Positions 1 through 11,200 of a DNA stretch of 64,000 nucleotides are shown here, one piece after another. The notes beneath the pieces are model-generated. The model did not search any database, had not been told where the DNA came from, and saw nothing but the letters and a program-made list of their open reading frames with translations. Numbering within the stretch: the first letter of the stretch is position 1; each line of letters begins with the position of its first letter. The DNA is taken from assembly GCA_020744425.1 (NCBI GenBank), contig JAGMUV010000059.1:1-64000 (forward strand), given 5' to 3'. Made by a program: the position numbers and the translations under genes. The DNA is from Dactylonectria macrodidyma (Eukaryota > Ascomycota > Sordariomycetes > Hypocreales > Nectriaceae).

Positions 1-491
1 TAGATGGTGAGACAGATCTTCTATATCGGCTCATACTAACAGAGCGTAAGACTATCGCATTGTTACAGGCCGAAATAGGCCAGCATTCATTCACAAAGGT
101 AGTACGGTAATCTCAGATTCATCAAAGTGATGACGAGAAAAGCGGGGCATAAGACGGGTTGAGAATTGAGGTGTAGTGTGATAACTTTTGGACTAATCGT
201 AGAACCTGGGATGACGGCATATTGCTAGAGGTATATATATAATATTCCTTTTTAAGTCTTTGCGTAAGCTTAATACGTAACCAGTTATAAGACGTGTGGA
301 TTATATTTAGGTTTATAGCTACTAGAATAATAACTAGTAGTTTCCCCCCCTTTTTAAGCTATAATATGTCTATATACACAGTTACCCTATAATTAAAATG
401 CATGAAATACATCCTACTAATATTTTTAGGATAAACTAAGATATTAACCACTTAGTTACTAATTCTAATAAAGAAAATATAAATAAAAGAA
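1..491. other. AT-rich DNA without a recognisable gene
   Basis: No coding region with family resemblance is visible on either strand. The stretch is AT-rich with many stops in all frames and short runs of homopolymer (C run then T run near 344-355). It reads like decayed repeat DNA flanking the MULE derivative that starts at 492. The last eight bases (484-491, taaaagaa) are the left copy of that element's target-site duplication. Confidence 0.6.
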
Positions 492-1210
492 GGCAATTGC
501 TACACCGGCATGAAGAATGGCTACACAGGCATGACTCTTACACAGGCATGACTTTTTATAGCCTCTGATTGGTCCATCCCTTTTTGTTAGTGCATTTAGA
601 TTCTGCCAACAGCTCCCGTTGTACCTTGAGCTTAGCTCTCCACAATCGCGACGATCAACGCGACGCAAGGAAGCTCTTCACCAGCTAGCTACTACACCAA
701 TTACCTCTTTGTCGCATACCAAGCCTAGAATGATTGTTCGCGAAAGATACGACATTTTTCAAGGTCGGCGTGGTGTTTTGGACACCCTGTTGAGACCAGG
801 CCAGTACCTCATCCCAGCGCCAGACGCGCAGCGGGTCAGCTGTTAGCTGGAAGACCTACAGGAGTACGTGCCAGCGGACGGAAGACGCAACCTAGCATTC
901 GCGGGCGAAGGAGTCAGTGGGAGCTGCTTGACAGCGACGAGGAGGTTCTACCTTCTATAGTAGTCGAGAATAGATATATAGATAGCTGTCCTCTAGGGCG
1001 TACTGGAATTGGCCTTGTTCTGTATTGAAAACCAGACCTTGTTTTGATGTACGCCTAAGACGGCCTTGTTAAGAGAGCTAGCTTCACCGCCTTTGCGCGG
1101 ATGTACCTGTGGGTCAAAGGGAAAAAAGAGCGAATCAGAGGCTATAGAAGTCATGCCTGTGTAAGAGTCATGCCTGTGTAGCCATTCTTCATGCCGGTGT
1201 AGCAATTGCC
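492..1210. mobile_element. Non-autonomous MULE deletion derivative with TIRs and 8-bp TSD
   Basis: The ends form long terminal inverted repeats of about 80 bases, 492 to about 573 and about 1127 to 1210, starting ggcaattgct and ending agcaattgcc. The octamer taaaagaa lies directly outside both ends (484-491 and 1211-1218), a perfect target-site duplication. Each inverted repeat carries three iterations of GGCATGA with similar spacing. The interior is homologous to both ends of the autonomous MULE at 23746-27219: the leader around 580-700 resembles 23840-23990, and 870-975 resembles the last codons of that transposase and its 3' flank (about 26810-26940). Most of the transposase gene is missing. 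I infer an internally deleted relative that would need transposase in trans. The TIRs of the two elements differ at many positions, so it is a sister lineage and not a direct product of the copy in this window. Confidence 0.88.
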
Positions 1211-1680
1211 TAAAAGAATAGCACTTAGGATAAGGTACTAAAAAAGGCTTATAAATCATATTAATTAAGCAACCTCTACTCTACTTAAGTCAAAAGCTAA
1301 TAACCTAAAAGAAGAAATGACCAGAATAATGGTTAAGCTAACAAAGGTCTGATTAATAACTAAATAGAGCGACTACTACACCTAGTGCTATATAAAGGAC
1401 ATTACGCACTTATTTTCTAAGAACCTCAGCGATCATAGAATAGCAGCATGCAAAGAGCTCTATGACGGAGTTGGGCACAGATTTCATACAGTATCCTCTG
1501 CAGGGATGAATAATAGTCGGCCTACCGAGCTTGCTGGTCTATCTTCTCTAGCCGTGCAAGATTCCCATCGTAATACACTACTGGAGAACCAGGTGCTAAA
1601 GAATGTGAATGAAACGGAGTGTCTGCTGATGGAGCTCAAACCGGCCGTTGAAAGTGCCCCGACATCCGTGGTCCGCGCCG
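1211..1680. other. Intergenic, no supported gene
   Basis: After the right target-site copy (1211-1218) the sequence is AT-rich and stop-dense. A 72-codon plus-strand frame at 1506-1724 overlaps the 3' end of the SAT4-like gene and has no family resemblance, so I do not call it. Confidence 0.5.
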
Positions 1681-3028
1681 TCAGTATGACTTCCTCGACA
1701 CCTCCATATCAAACGTGCTCATGACGTGTATGGCCCCCTGGCCCAGCTCGTCATCGATGCTCTTGGCCGAGCCACCCCCACTGATGTTCTGTTGCACCAT
1801 GCGCTCCTCGCTGTCGTTGTCAATGGTCGTCCAGCCGACACCGAGGCGCGCACGGCTCTCCTTGGTCAGGCGCTCCAGGCGGTTGCTCTGCTGGCCGATG
1901 GTGACGAGGTGGCAGTCTCCCTGGTCGCTCGGGCCGGACTTGGAGCGGCTCTTGGAACGCACGCCGGAAGCGCTCTTGGCGATCCATGGGCCGAGGACGG
2001 GCGCGTTGACGGCGAGGATGCCGACAAACTGCAATAGGTGAAGGGAGGTTAGCACGTGTGCTGGAAGGAGGGGAGGGGACAATGGCGACTCGTACAGTTT
2101 CGCGGATGGACCATATTGTGCCGAGGTTGATGGAGTCGACGTCTCGGAGGCAGAGGATGCAGCGGAGGAGGGTGGCGATGATTATGAAAACGCCAGAGCA
2201 GAGCCAGAGGGCGCATACGATTTTACTGTGCCGTTGACTCAGCATACAAACAGCAGAACGGGAATTGGGAAAGGGTTGTGTACCGGAGCGGAGGCATTTT
2301 GACTGTCCATAGCAAGGGAAGGGGAATGTACAGGATCATCAAGTCGGTCCTAGAGATTGTTAGTACTGAGATACTCAATATTTCACTCCGTTTAGGCAAC
2401 GTACGAGACGTTGGTTACCGCAAGGGCAAGGTAGTTCGGGATGTTCAGCGCGCATGCATCTGGTAGCACTTAGTCTCAGTCAAACTCAGGCGGAGGGGTC
2501 GGGAGCAAGCAAACGCACCACCGGGGTAAGGATATACCTGCCAGTTCTTCTGGAAAGGCAGGCAGCGTGTCAGAATCACGAGGATCGTAGCAATATATGC
2601 GGCAATACAAGTCATGCCGGTGATGAAGACCAGACGCTTTTGATTGAGGTTGAGCCTGTTTGCATTGGTCGTCAGGTCTTCTGTAGGGGACGGCGAGGAG
2701 ATGGTCTGCTTCTTACGTGAGTCGCATGTACAGGAATAGCATACACGCCTTCAACACCCAAATCAGGGTGACGTAGAGGCACCAGCCGGTGATGAGACAC
2801 TTGCTGCCAATAACGATGCGGCGGATTTGTTCGTTGGTAAGCGTGAGGGCGAGCCCGTCGTTCATGCCGGTGATTGTGCCATATTTGCCTGCAGATGATA
2901 AGAGTTAGAGCTTCCGCGGAACTGGTACACAACCACTAAGACTCACCAATCATGGATGTCTGAGGAACGAGTGTACAATTTACCAGCTGGGTGTTTGGGC
3001 ACAGCCCAAATCCTATTGCGACAAGACA
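1681..3028 (-). CDS. SAT4/rhodopsin-domain integral membrane protein (PTH11-like), 5' end unresolved
   Basis: A seven-exon reading can be built on the minus strand with every splice in phase: 3028-2947, 2888-2717, 2655-2519, 2459-2405, 2349-2284, 2225-2096 and 2028-1681. Introns are 55-70 bases with GT...AG ends. The roughly 330 residues show the SAT4-family pattern: a helix after NEQIRR ending in a YMRLT-type motif, a CLPFQKNWQVYPYPGD-like loop, NVSTDLMILYIPLPLLW, then SGVFIIIATLLRC and the signature WSIRETFVGILAVNAP, followed by a polar cytoplasmic tail. In the family these are seven-helix fungal membrane proteins; a few (PTH11) are proposed receptors, most are uncharacterised. The N-terminal helices lie upstream of 3028, where I could not place the first exon or start. 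That part would run antisense to the beginning of the plus-strand gene at 3209. No stop or frameshift is seen in the resolved exons, so it is probably functional. Confidence 0.78.
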
Positions 3029-3208
3029 CTAGCCTGATGTGGTCAGAGTGCTTGGCATGGAACCCTCAACGATGTTATATCTGCCACTACTGCAGTTTCC
3101 CTGCGGGATTCCTCGTTTTAATTAAATCTTACCAATTCCTGAACTATTTACTTCCTGACATCGTGAATACCAAGCTTGGTCAAGATTGTCTTGTAAGTAT
3201 ATCCAGTC

Positions 3209-4699
3209 ATGCTTGGGGATGAGCACCATCGTCTGGGGGAGACTGACGAGTGTTATAGAACAGCAATGCGACTGCCAGGACCCAGGTTTCATAAACCTCA
3301 ACAGGAGGAACCAGATAACGATAAAGAGGGAAATTATGATAAGAATGAGGATGAAAACGGGAACGGAAATGGAAACGGCAATGGCCAAGGATCGCGAGGC
3401 AATAAGAATGGGCCGCCGGGACCAGGAGGACACCAAAAAGGGCCCCCCAGGCCTCTCGGCCCTCCCGGCACCGCGATCAGCACAGAAGCGTCACCACCTC
3501 TAAGTACTCCAGCCCTTCCACCAGAGATGGCATCGAGTGATCTTCCTCCGCCCAAGGAGATTGTTACTACCACTACTTCATACTCCAGCACAACGACCAC
3601 ATCAAGAACAGCCAGCCCTACATCCACTTCATCATTGTCTACTACTAGCACGTACATCGCTCTTCGCCCCCCAGAGGCAGCATCTTCTCTTGTTGCCCCG
3701 CCTCCGGAGAACACATCCTCGACAAGTACTACGACCTTGCCTCCACCGGCATCGGCAGAAACAACACAGGCTACACATAGACAGACGACGATCGCCACAA
3801 TCCCCGGGCTTAGTACCCTTGTTCCTGACAAGTCCCAGCTGGCTCCTTCCAACTCGATTGATATCAGTGCCAGTACTCTCCCTGTTCTCCGGACCACCAA
3901 GTCCTCAGTCGCAGTCAGCCCATCCCAGACAGTATCTAAAGGCTTGTTACAATCGCAGATGACGACAGAGGTGCCTATAATTGGTACGGCTACCAGTTCT
4001 GCGACTACTTCCTGCAACACTATCCAACCCGCTGTTGGACTTGCAACACCGAATGACACTGCCAAACCGGGGTATACTGCCGCAATGATAGATAGGACAG
4101 GCCAAATGGCAGGAATTGCTGTAGGGTCGATAGGTAAGTGTTGAGTTTCCCAACTAAGGGATGAGCGAACTAATAACCAATCAGCCGGCTTTGCTTTCCT
4201 CTTGACGTTGACACTGTTTTTCTATAAATGGCGCAAAAGAACATTATCAAAAACCCTCTCAAACTCCGCCCAGCGTCTGACAGAGAAATGGAGTGTCTCT
4301 ATATGGACTCCTCGCCCCCAAGCCCCCAATGCTATGGAGAATTCGCTCTTAACTTCGGAAGAGCCCATAAGTAAGAAAATACTCTGGGAATATCAGGCAA
4401 CATTCGCAAAGCCTCTAGCCACCCAGAAGCTGCGGCAATCCTTCCGCAAATCTCTCACAAGACTTGTCCGTATGAACCCACTAGCACTAAATCCAGTCAA
4501 GGCAGGTACTACAGGGTCGGTGTCGCCGAGGCCAAAGTCTTTCGCCTCTGCATTCTTCCGTCGGCATTCCGATGCTTCGAGTCATGCTGGCGGGTCGGCT
4601 ATTCTATGTCGCCGGACCAACTGGAAGCAGATCCTCTACCGCCACTCCCACCCGCATATCTGGAACGGGGACAAGCATGAAGGATCTACCTCTGTATGA
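3209..4699 (+). CDS. Ser/Thr-rich single-pass membrane protein (mucin-like), start uncertain
   Basis: Two exons, 3209-4133 and 4185-4699, are joined by a 51-base GTAAGT...CAG intron in phase. Residues from the NGNGNGNG run (about 50) onward are Gly/Pro-rich, then strongly Ser/Thr/Pro-rich for about 220 residues, as in O-glycosylated cell-surface stalks. The splice falls inside a predicted transmembrane segment (AVGSIG then AGFAFLLTLTLFFY) followed by a basic stop-transfer KWRKR and a cytoplasmic tail of about 150 residues. No catalytic domain is recognised. The architecture is that of fungal wall-integrity or sensor-like proteins (extracellular Ser-rich stalk, one helix, cytosolic tail), but this is analogy only. 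The start is doubtful: no signal peptide is visible at 3209, and a good donor GTAAGT at 3194 suggests an additional upstream exon with the signal sequence, which would overlap the SAT4-like gene on the other strand. Confidence 0.62.
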
Positions 4700-4701
4700 T
4701 G

Positions 4702-4971
4702 TCAATGTCTCCAGAGGCGGCCATCCTTGACCTGTCTCATATGCTTGAAGACTGGTTGTCCGGCATAACTCAGGAACAGGAAATACCCATGCTGGACGCC
4801 CTTGCCCACCATGTAAGAGAAGAGCTGGGTTACGACGGCTGTGGTGACCCGTCTCGCTGCGAATGCAAATCCCTCGCCATCCTTGTTGATGATGTCTAAC
4901 CCGGTTGGATCTCTGACACAAACTGTTGCCGGAGCTGGCCAAAGCCACGAGGGCAAGGGTGTGAGCGCCAA
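4702..4971 (-). pseudogene. Remnant of a fungal protein-kinase-like (FunK1-type) protein
   Basis: About 35 residues in the middle of this frame, containing GFAFAARRVTTAVVTQ then LFSYMVGKGVQHGY, resemble a conserved block found N-terminal to the kinase-like domain in a large fungal family, where the pattern is roughly AAR.V.A..TQ.FSYM...G..YGY. The resemblance stops abruptly after HGY, and no kinase catalytic motifs follow within the remaining 20 codons. Upstream, neighbouring frames are closed. I read it as a short orphaned fragment. It lies tail-to-tail with the mucin-like gene. The family assignment is from memory of the motif and is tentative. Confidence 0.35.
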
Positions 4972-6178
4972 CGACGAATCGTTCTTGCTTAGCTGCGTGG
5001 CGTTCTCCCTGCATGGTTTGAGAGGCTCTTGGTGTCTGGCATTAGCTGCTTATCGACACGGGCAAGGTCGACGGTCGGAGGCCGTTCGGTAAGGAGATGT
5101 TGGCCAAGGTAGTCTCAGGTCAAAGTGATGTCCCTGCATCAGCTTCCCCGAAGTCTGCCTCGCCTACACGTGACGCATGAGCTTAGACTTCATGCATGCC
5201 CTTGCATGCAGGAGGAAGCAATGAGGCATTCGAAGGGAGTTTATGTCAGTGATATGGCCGTAGTTCCCGAGTTAGTTATCCTCATTCCGGCCCAACACCC
5301 CTTCCTCTACGTTCTCCCTCGTTCCACGACGTCATGATCCCTCGTGGTGCCCACTGTTAGTGGCCAGGATAAATAGCACAAACAAGCTGGGTTTCCCGGC
5401 GAGAGTCCTGCGAATCATCAACGAGTAGTCTACCTAGACTAGCTATATAAGTGTGATAACCGACTACTAAATGAAAGCCATATATCCACAAAGCTCCCTA
5501 ATACCCTCCACGTTCGTGCACGCTGTGAGAGCTGGTGCTTACCCCTTCACTCCTCTCGTTACCATATTTCTCAACATGCCATTTCCCTTCAGATTACTTT
5601 ATGATCTCCTCGAGAGACTCGAGAGAAACTCCAGGAGATCATCGAGCATCGACAGGATCTAGGAACGTGATGCGCTTACCATCCTTGCCTGGTTTAACAA
5701 ACACAATGCCATCATTCCACGGCGAGGCCCAGAAGCCGTTGCATTCTTATCATGTCTCTTTCCCGAACGCAGACCAGACGGGGTCTTCTCTGATATATTT
5801 ACTCAACCTGAGTGGAGATTAGGGTTTTCTAACAGGCCTTCTGGATTGTTTGTGATGCATCGCCAGCCACCCCGGGTCAGAGTTGAGGGGATCATTGAGT
5901 CAGGGAAATGACTCTGGCCTGTCAAAGGGCCTTCTGAGCACTTAATCGAGACATGGGGATGCACCAACTACCCAAGCCACGTCATGATATCTAAATTTAG
6001 GGGCATTACTACAAGCGCTCAATAAGCAGGAGTCAATCAAGGAGGAGCTGAGTGAGTATTGGATGGTGGGAGGCTCAGCAGTAGGCCCTACAGGAAATAA
6101 AAGGGAGGGCAGTTCATCGCAGTGCACCCGACCAATTCATCTCATCTTCTTTTTACTTCTCCTCAACCTGACACCGCC
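4972..6178. other. No supported gene in 1.2 kb
   Basis: Several frames of 60-95 codons exist, but none has family resemblance, and none has a convincing start with splice sites. A short palindromic cluster of CTCGAG with flanking gatctcct/aggagatc lies at about 5605-5645. The interval may hold decayed sequence; I see nothing more. Confidence 0.45.
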
Positions 6179-6854
6179 ATGTCGGCCCCTGAAGCTTCTC
6201 GCCTACCGGACTCTGAAGCCATTTATTTGGCCCAAGAAAGAGTCACTGATCCGGCTCTTGGGTTTTTTACTTGTCCGTTGCCCGACTCTGCGGTCAATGA
6301 TTTGAACCAAGATGAAGCCCTTGACCAGGATTGCGATATTCTCCCTCAAAGAATACGCTGAGGAAGGTAATCAGCTAGACACACATCCGGATGTGCCGCC
6401 ACGTATACTGGATCTCATCTATGCCAAGGAGCGGGAGAGTGCAGAACGCAAGCGCAAACGAAAAACCTCTGACTCCGAAGGCGAGCGTCCAATCAAGATC
6501 ATTAATGTTTTACCTGGGCCATATAACCATGCCTTGATGGAAGGATACTTTGGCTCAAGTTCCGAGTCGGACGTCGCGCAAACAAAGCGATCGGACGATC
6601 TTCGTATCCCAAAGCCGAGGGACAAGGCTCCCGAGGCGTATTGTCTGTGGCACTGTGCACAAATTAATGACCCGAACTGGAAAGCGGGCTTCCGGGAGGC
6701 TTGTCGGATTACGATGGACGCATGCCTTGATCTAAGACACGTCTACGCAGATCAGAATGTTGATTTCTATGTTGCTCAAGGTATTAAAATTGGGATTGCG
6801 AGATCATGGGTTGGAGACATTAGGAGCTGGGCCGATGAAGTAGAGGTACTTTAG
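6179..6854 (+). pseudogene. Unknown protein, apparently frameshifted near 6312-6360
   Basis: An ATG in good context (caccgccATG) at 6179 opens a frame of 60 codons ending in a stop at 6361. A second frame, one base over, is open from 6312 to 6854 and continues smoothly as an acidic/basic low-complexity region (AKERESAERKRKRKTSDSEGE) and then a more ordered C-terminus (EAYCLWHCAQINDPNWKAGF...SWADEVEVL). The two frames overlap for 48 bases and no intron of plausible length joins them. I infer a single gene with a one-base indel; alternatively the real gene starts at the ATG at 6312 (180 residues). No domain is recognised. It sits 40 bases from, and tail-to-tail with, the mariner-type transposase. 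Confidence 0.4.
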
Positions 6855-6894
6855 AGTGCGCTGCATTTTGTCTTACTTTTTTAATCTATGACAT

Positions 6895-7872
6895 CTACTC
6901 CAGAGGCTGCTCAATGGCGATCCCAGCGTGACGAAAATGACCCTCAGCACTGCAGACTCGTTTGCCCACAATCTCAACGCACGTTGTTAGGAAGGCCATA
7001 AAATCCTTCTTAAAAAGTTCAACTAACTCAGGTCCGGGTTTCTTAACGAAGTTCTTCACTTCTGCAAAAAACTCTTCAATAGGGTTCATATCTGGGGAGT
7101 AAGGCGGCAGGTAGAGCAGTTTTACTCCAGCTTCAGCACACAATTGCTGGATTTTTTCCGACCGGTGGATGGTGGCATTGTCCATAATCAGGACTGACTT
7201 CGGTTCCGGCCACTTCCCGCAGCAATGCAATAGCTGGTCGATAAAATCCGTGAAAATCTCAGTATCAGTTGATCCAGGATAAACACGCGCTAACTCGACA
7301 CCCTCTTGTGTATAGGCTGCAAGTATCTGGAACCTTTTCTCCCGGTTGAACTTGCCAACTTGTACGGGCGTTACTCCCTTGGGAGCCCAACCTTTGCTTC
7401 GGTGACCATCTCGTTTGTCAGAGCCAGACTCGTCAATGTAGATCATCTGATATGATACGCAGTCCGAAAGCTTATATAGATATAAATCTCGTAGTTCTGG
7501 TTCACGTTGCTTTGCGACACGACGGCAAGTTTTTCTAGTCCATCCTGCCGCTTTTAAGAGACGGCCGATGCTAGAGAGTAACACTTCTACTTCAAACCTA
7601 TCATAGAGGAAAGCACTCATTTCGCTCTGAAACATATCGGGTTGTTCCAGGAGCTTTTCGAACCGGGCATCTTGCATCATGGGTGTTGTGATTCTGTGAC
7701 GGCCAACCCGGTTCGGCGGGGCTGTTGTCGTTCCAAACAATCGTAGGTTCAAGCATATTTTACGAATGGCACGGTCGCTACAGCCGATTGTGTCGGCTAT
7801 TATCTTCGTTCCTAGGCCGCTTTGTATCATGGCTTCAATCTGGTCATGCTGGGAAGGGGGAAGAGGAGCCAT
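6895..7872 (-). CDS. Tc1/mariner-IS630-type transposase (DD34E), intact
   Basis: The 325-residue frame starts at an ATG and is complete. Residues 10-45 form a helix-turn-helix (IGCSDRAIRKIC), followed by a linker and a second DNA-binding part. The catalytic core has YIDES (D147), LIMDNATIH (D231) and YSPDMNPIEEFF (E266); the last two acids are separated by 34 residues, as in the DD34E Tc1 group. In this family the enzyme excises and reinserts DNA at TA. Length and motifs are those of an active protein. I could not find matching terminal inverted repeats within about 150 bases on either side, so the element's borders are undefined. It may be an orphaned transposase or the ends may lie further out, beyond the unknown gene at 6179. 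Confidence 0.9.
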   Translation of the reverse strand: MAPLPPSQHDQIEAMIQSGLGTKIIADTIGCSDRAIRKICLNLRLFGTTTAPPNRVGRHRITTPMMQDARFEKLLEQPDMFQSEMSAFLYDRFEVEVLLSSIGRLLKAAGWTRKTCRRVAKQREPELRDLYLYKLSDCVSYQMIYIDESGSDKRDGHRSKGWAPKGVTPVQVGKFNREKRFQILAAYTQEGVELARVYPGSTDTEIFTDFIDQLLHCCGKWPEPKSVLIMDNATIHRSEKIQQLCAEAGVKLLYLPPYSPDMNPIEEFFAEVKNFVKKPGPELVELFKKDFMAFLTTCVEIVGKRVCSAEGHFRHAGIAIEQPLE

Positions 7873-8281
7873 GGGTAGGATGCGGCCAAAACTGGCTTAT
7901 TCTGACGAGTCAGCAGATTATGGAGTACAGAGTGATCCGCAGGAATGGCAAGTTCTGGATTTTGGGGGGGCCCCAGGGTATTAGGAGTCAGTAGTGCCTC
8001 GTTATCAGGCAGAAGAGGCTGACCCATCCACTACGATGGACTAGCGCCATGTTAGGCTTGGCTAGACTGGGATACAACTGGCTCCAAGCTGCACACTGTA
8101 CGCCACACCCAGCCACACATGATGTGGTCCGTGCGCAGAAAATTTGTGAAAGTAACACCCGGAACTCGGTTTCGAAAATACTACGTCACCCCATGCACAT
8201 TGGAGCGGCGATGAGGTGCATGGGGTAGCCTCAGCCGAAGGCTGTGTGTCCGCGGGCCGGGAAGCTATTACTACTACTGCA
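7873..8281. other. Spacer between transposase and Helitron, with a strong hairpin
   Basis: No gene is supported. A perfect 11-bp inverted repeat (8188-8198 with 8216-8226, core ccccatgcac/gtgcatgggg) with a 17-base loop lies about 60 bases past the Helitron stop codon. It could be part of the Helitron 3' terminal hairpin or a transcript-end structure. A CTAG followed by T on the minus strand near 8040-8043 is a possible Helitron 3' terminus, but this is not proven. Confidence 0.45.
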
Positions 8282-11200
8282 TTATCTACGTACTGATCCA
8301 TTGCCATGGCCATTATTGGTATTATGTGACATGTACGGATTCCGTGTGAGCACCTGTCGTTTCCGAAGCTTCTGATCCCTCATCTTCATCTTCATGCCAT
8401 CCGGAGGAGACCCGTAGACCAGGTGATTACGATTAAATGGTGCATCTAACATCAGACCGTCGAGCGTTTTCACGCGAGAGACAGCCACGTAGCTTAAACC
8501 AGTCTGAAAGTCCCGGCAGGACAGATCTGTAACTATCATGTCTTCGGTGATGCTTTGTGACTTATGCACAGTAATTGCATAGCATACGATCAGGGGGAAC
8601 TGGGTGCGAGTGCAGAGAGTGGCTCCGATGAGGAAGTCCCTCTCTACTGGGAGAATTGGCACAATCTTCCTGCCATCAGCGGTGGTTAGGAATACCGGTC
8701 CGCTGTATTTGTCAAACTCAATCATAATAACACAGGGAGGGTCTTGGATGGGGTCGGCCCCAGGTGCCCAGCCGATATCGTAAACTGTGCCGCGAGCGCC
8801 GTTGCAGAGGCCAACTGGCTGCCAAAGGTTGGACGTCAGCATCAGACGGGAGCCAATGCATATAGGGATCTGCTTCGCAAGGTTGCCCGCCTTATCATCA
8901 GGCGCAGTAGCCGCGCCAGAGCCGACGTTCTTAGCCATGACCTGGATGACTGGCCGGCTGAGGCGGTCGAGGTGATAGTGGTTATATTCGTTCACCCTAT
9001 CTTTAGTGGCGTATACTCGTAAGGCGTTGACAAACCTTGCGACCTCTTGATCGTCTAGTTTTGCCTGTACGCGGCTAGAAAGGAGCTTCCAGGACTCCAC
9101 AGATAGTTGAAGCAGCCGTAATTCCCCGAGAGCTAGGCGGAATGCCTCCTGATCGTCGCCACGCTGCCGCTGGACAACTTTCAAGAAGACCGATTTATCG
9201 AATCGCCTATATGCGTTTCTGCCCTTAATCTCTACTCCCTGAACCTCTTTATCATAATAAAGCGGCTTCTGCAGCACAGGGGGAAGCTGAAAAAAGTCAC
9301 CAACTAACAGGATGTTCAAGCCGCCAAAGAACTCTTCGTTCTTATTCGGGAACGCCTCTCGGAGACGGTCATCGATCCAAGATAGCTGACGCAGTCCTAG
9401 CATGCTCTTCTCATCAATGATCAGATACTTAATATCTTTAAGCTTCTTCTGGAGCTGGGCCTTATCAATAGCTGAGAGAGGCTTGAAGTCCTTGTTAATT
9501 GGCAGGTGCAACAGGGAATGCAAGGTAGTGCCCGAAATCTGATTTCCCGCGACGCCCGTGGGCGCGGCACGCCAAACAGGTGCCCCCCTCCCCTGTGTCG
9601 CGGCTTGAAGGTGCGCTGAGAGCAGGTTAATGAGGTATGACTTCCCAGTGCCGCCTCCGCCATCCACATGGAGTAACAACTGGGAGGGATCCCGGGTCAG
9701 GAAGTGGCCCATCACTGTGTCGTACACCAGGCGCTGCTCTGGATTTAGGGAATCGCGAGCCTCTAATGGCTGATCATCCACGTCAAGGTCAAGGGTGTTT
9801 TCCGCTTTGCGTTGCTTCCAGTAGTCGCCGTTAAGAATGCCATCATCAGTATACCGCCCAACATGAGGGGTCCAATCGTAATTAATGTCAATATCTCGGC
9901 GGCCGAGGATGTCGATGTCCTCTTCCTCCAGCGGGCGGTCAGGTAGCATGCGGGCGAGTTCATGCCAATCCTCCTCTGCGATGGGCTCCTCATGGGCCTC
10001 AAGCTCAAACTCATCGTCCTCTGCCGTCAATTCATCCGTATCCGGCTCTCCATAATGATCGTCCGCATGGGTATCGTGGAGCTGTCTGCAGCGCATGTAC
10101 CCAGCTGTGAAAGAATCGAACCGCTGGCCACCCACCACGAGCAACTCTTCTGGAAAGCGATGTGGATGAACCATCATCAATTTAATACGACAGAAGTCGT
10201 TAAACTGGGAAGAGGCTTCCATGGATTTATATCGAGGGAAGTAAGACAGGACCCTCTTCTTCGCATGAGCAGCGAGTCTCCTCCACGTGTTGAGATTGTA
10301 CGACTGCAGGTATTCGAGATACGTTACATCCTCATGCTGGTCCTTTCTCTCTAAATATTTCCTATAGCTGCCGATGGCCTCGTTAACATCTCCATCCACA
10401 CGATACGAACGCGCCTGTCGCTCCAATGGACGGCAGTCCACGGTGACAACCATACGGGTGCCTTCTTGCAGCGGAATGTTAAGCAGCAGATGAGAAATCT
10501 CCTGCGCCGAGTAATATCTCTCGGCAATCAGCTTGTTCATCAGGCGAGAGGAGAAGGACAACAGGGGCTGAACGTGTGATGTGTGAGGCAAGACCTGGTC
10601 TGCAAGCCTGGCGAAAGACTCGGTCTTCTTCTCAGATTTACTGCAATACTTCGCAGCGTACGTAATAACCGCCTGTAAGCTGGTGCAAGGAGATATGTCG
10701 ATATTGGCTAGCCAGCCTAGGATAATCGCAGGATTGAAGTTGTTCATAAGGCTGTCATTCCGGGCCGCCTCAAAGACGTAGTACGACCTGCCTTCCTTCC
10801 TGATCACTGCGGCCAGCTCCCGCAAGGCACGAGGGAAGTCAAAGCGACACTCCCTCTCTGGATTGGCCGCGTTAGCGGCCTCGATATCCGCAGCAGCACC
10901 TTCCATGTCCCTCGCCAGATCACCGGTTCTCTTCCTCACGCGCAAGCAGTACGTGGTATTGCACTTGTGGCGCTGGCAACGGTTGACGATTTGTGAGAGC
11001 CGCAGGAATGTCATCTCTATGCTCAGAGGATCCACGCTCAGGGGATTTCCCTCACCCTGAGGCATAGTCCTACTCGGCTCGGGGTTAATAGCAGTGATAT
11101 AGAATCCCCACGTGCGTGCAAATACATCACGAGCGGCTTCCTCCTCCATGTCGGTTCTGAGGCAATTATCCATCCAGTACAGGCCGTGGTTGTGTGGACT

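Noticed and set aside
3334..4065. A 243-codon open frame on the minus strand opposite the mucin-like gene
   Set aside because: It mirrors a Ser/Thr-rich region (Val/Gly-rich on the other strand), has no splice or domain support, and the plus-strand gene explains the openness.
6860..8050. Terminal inverted repeats of the DD34E element
   Set aside because: I compared about 150 bases on each side and found no convincing inverted match flanked by TA, so I did not define element borders.
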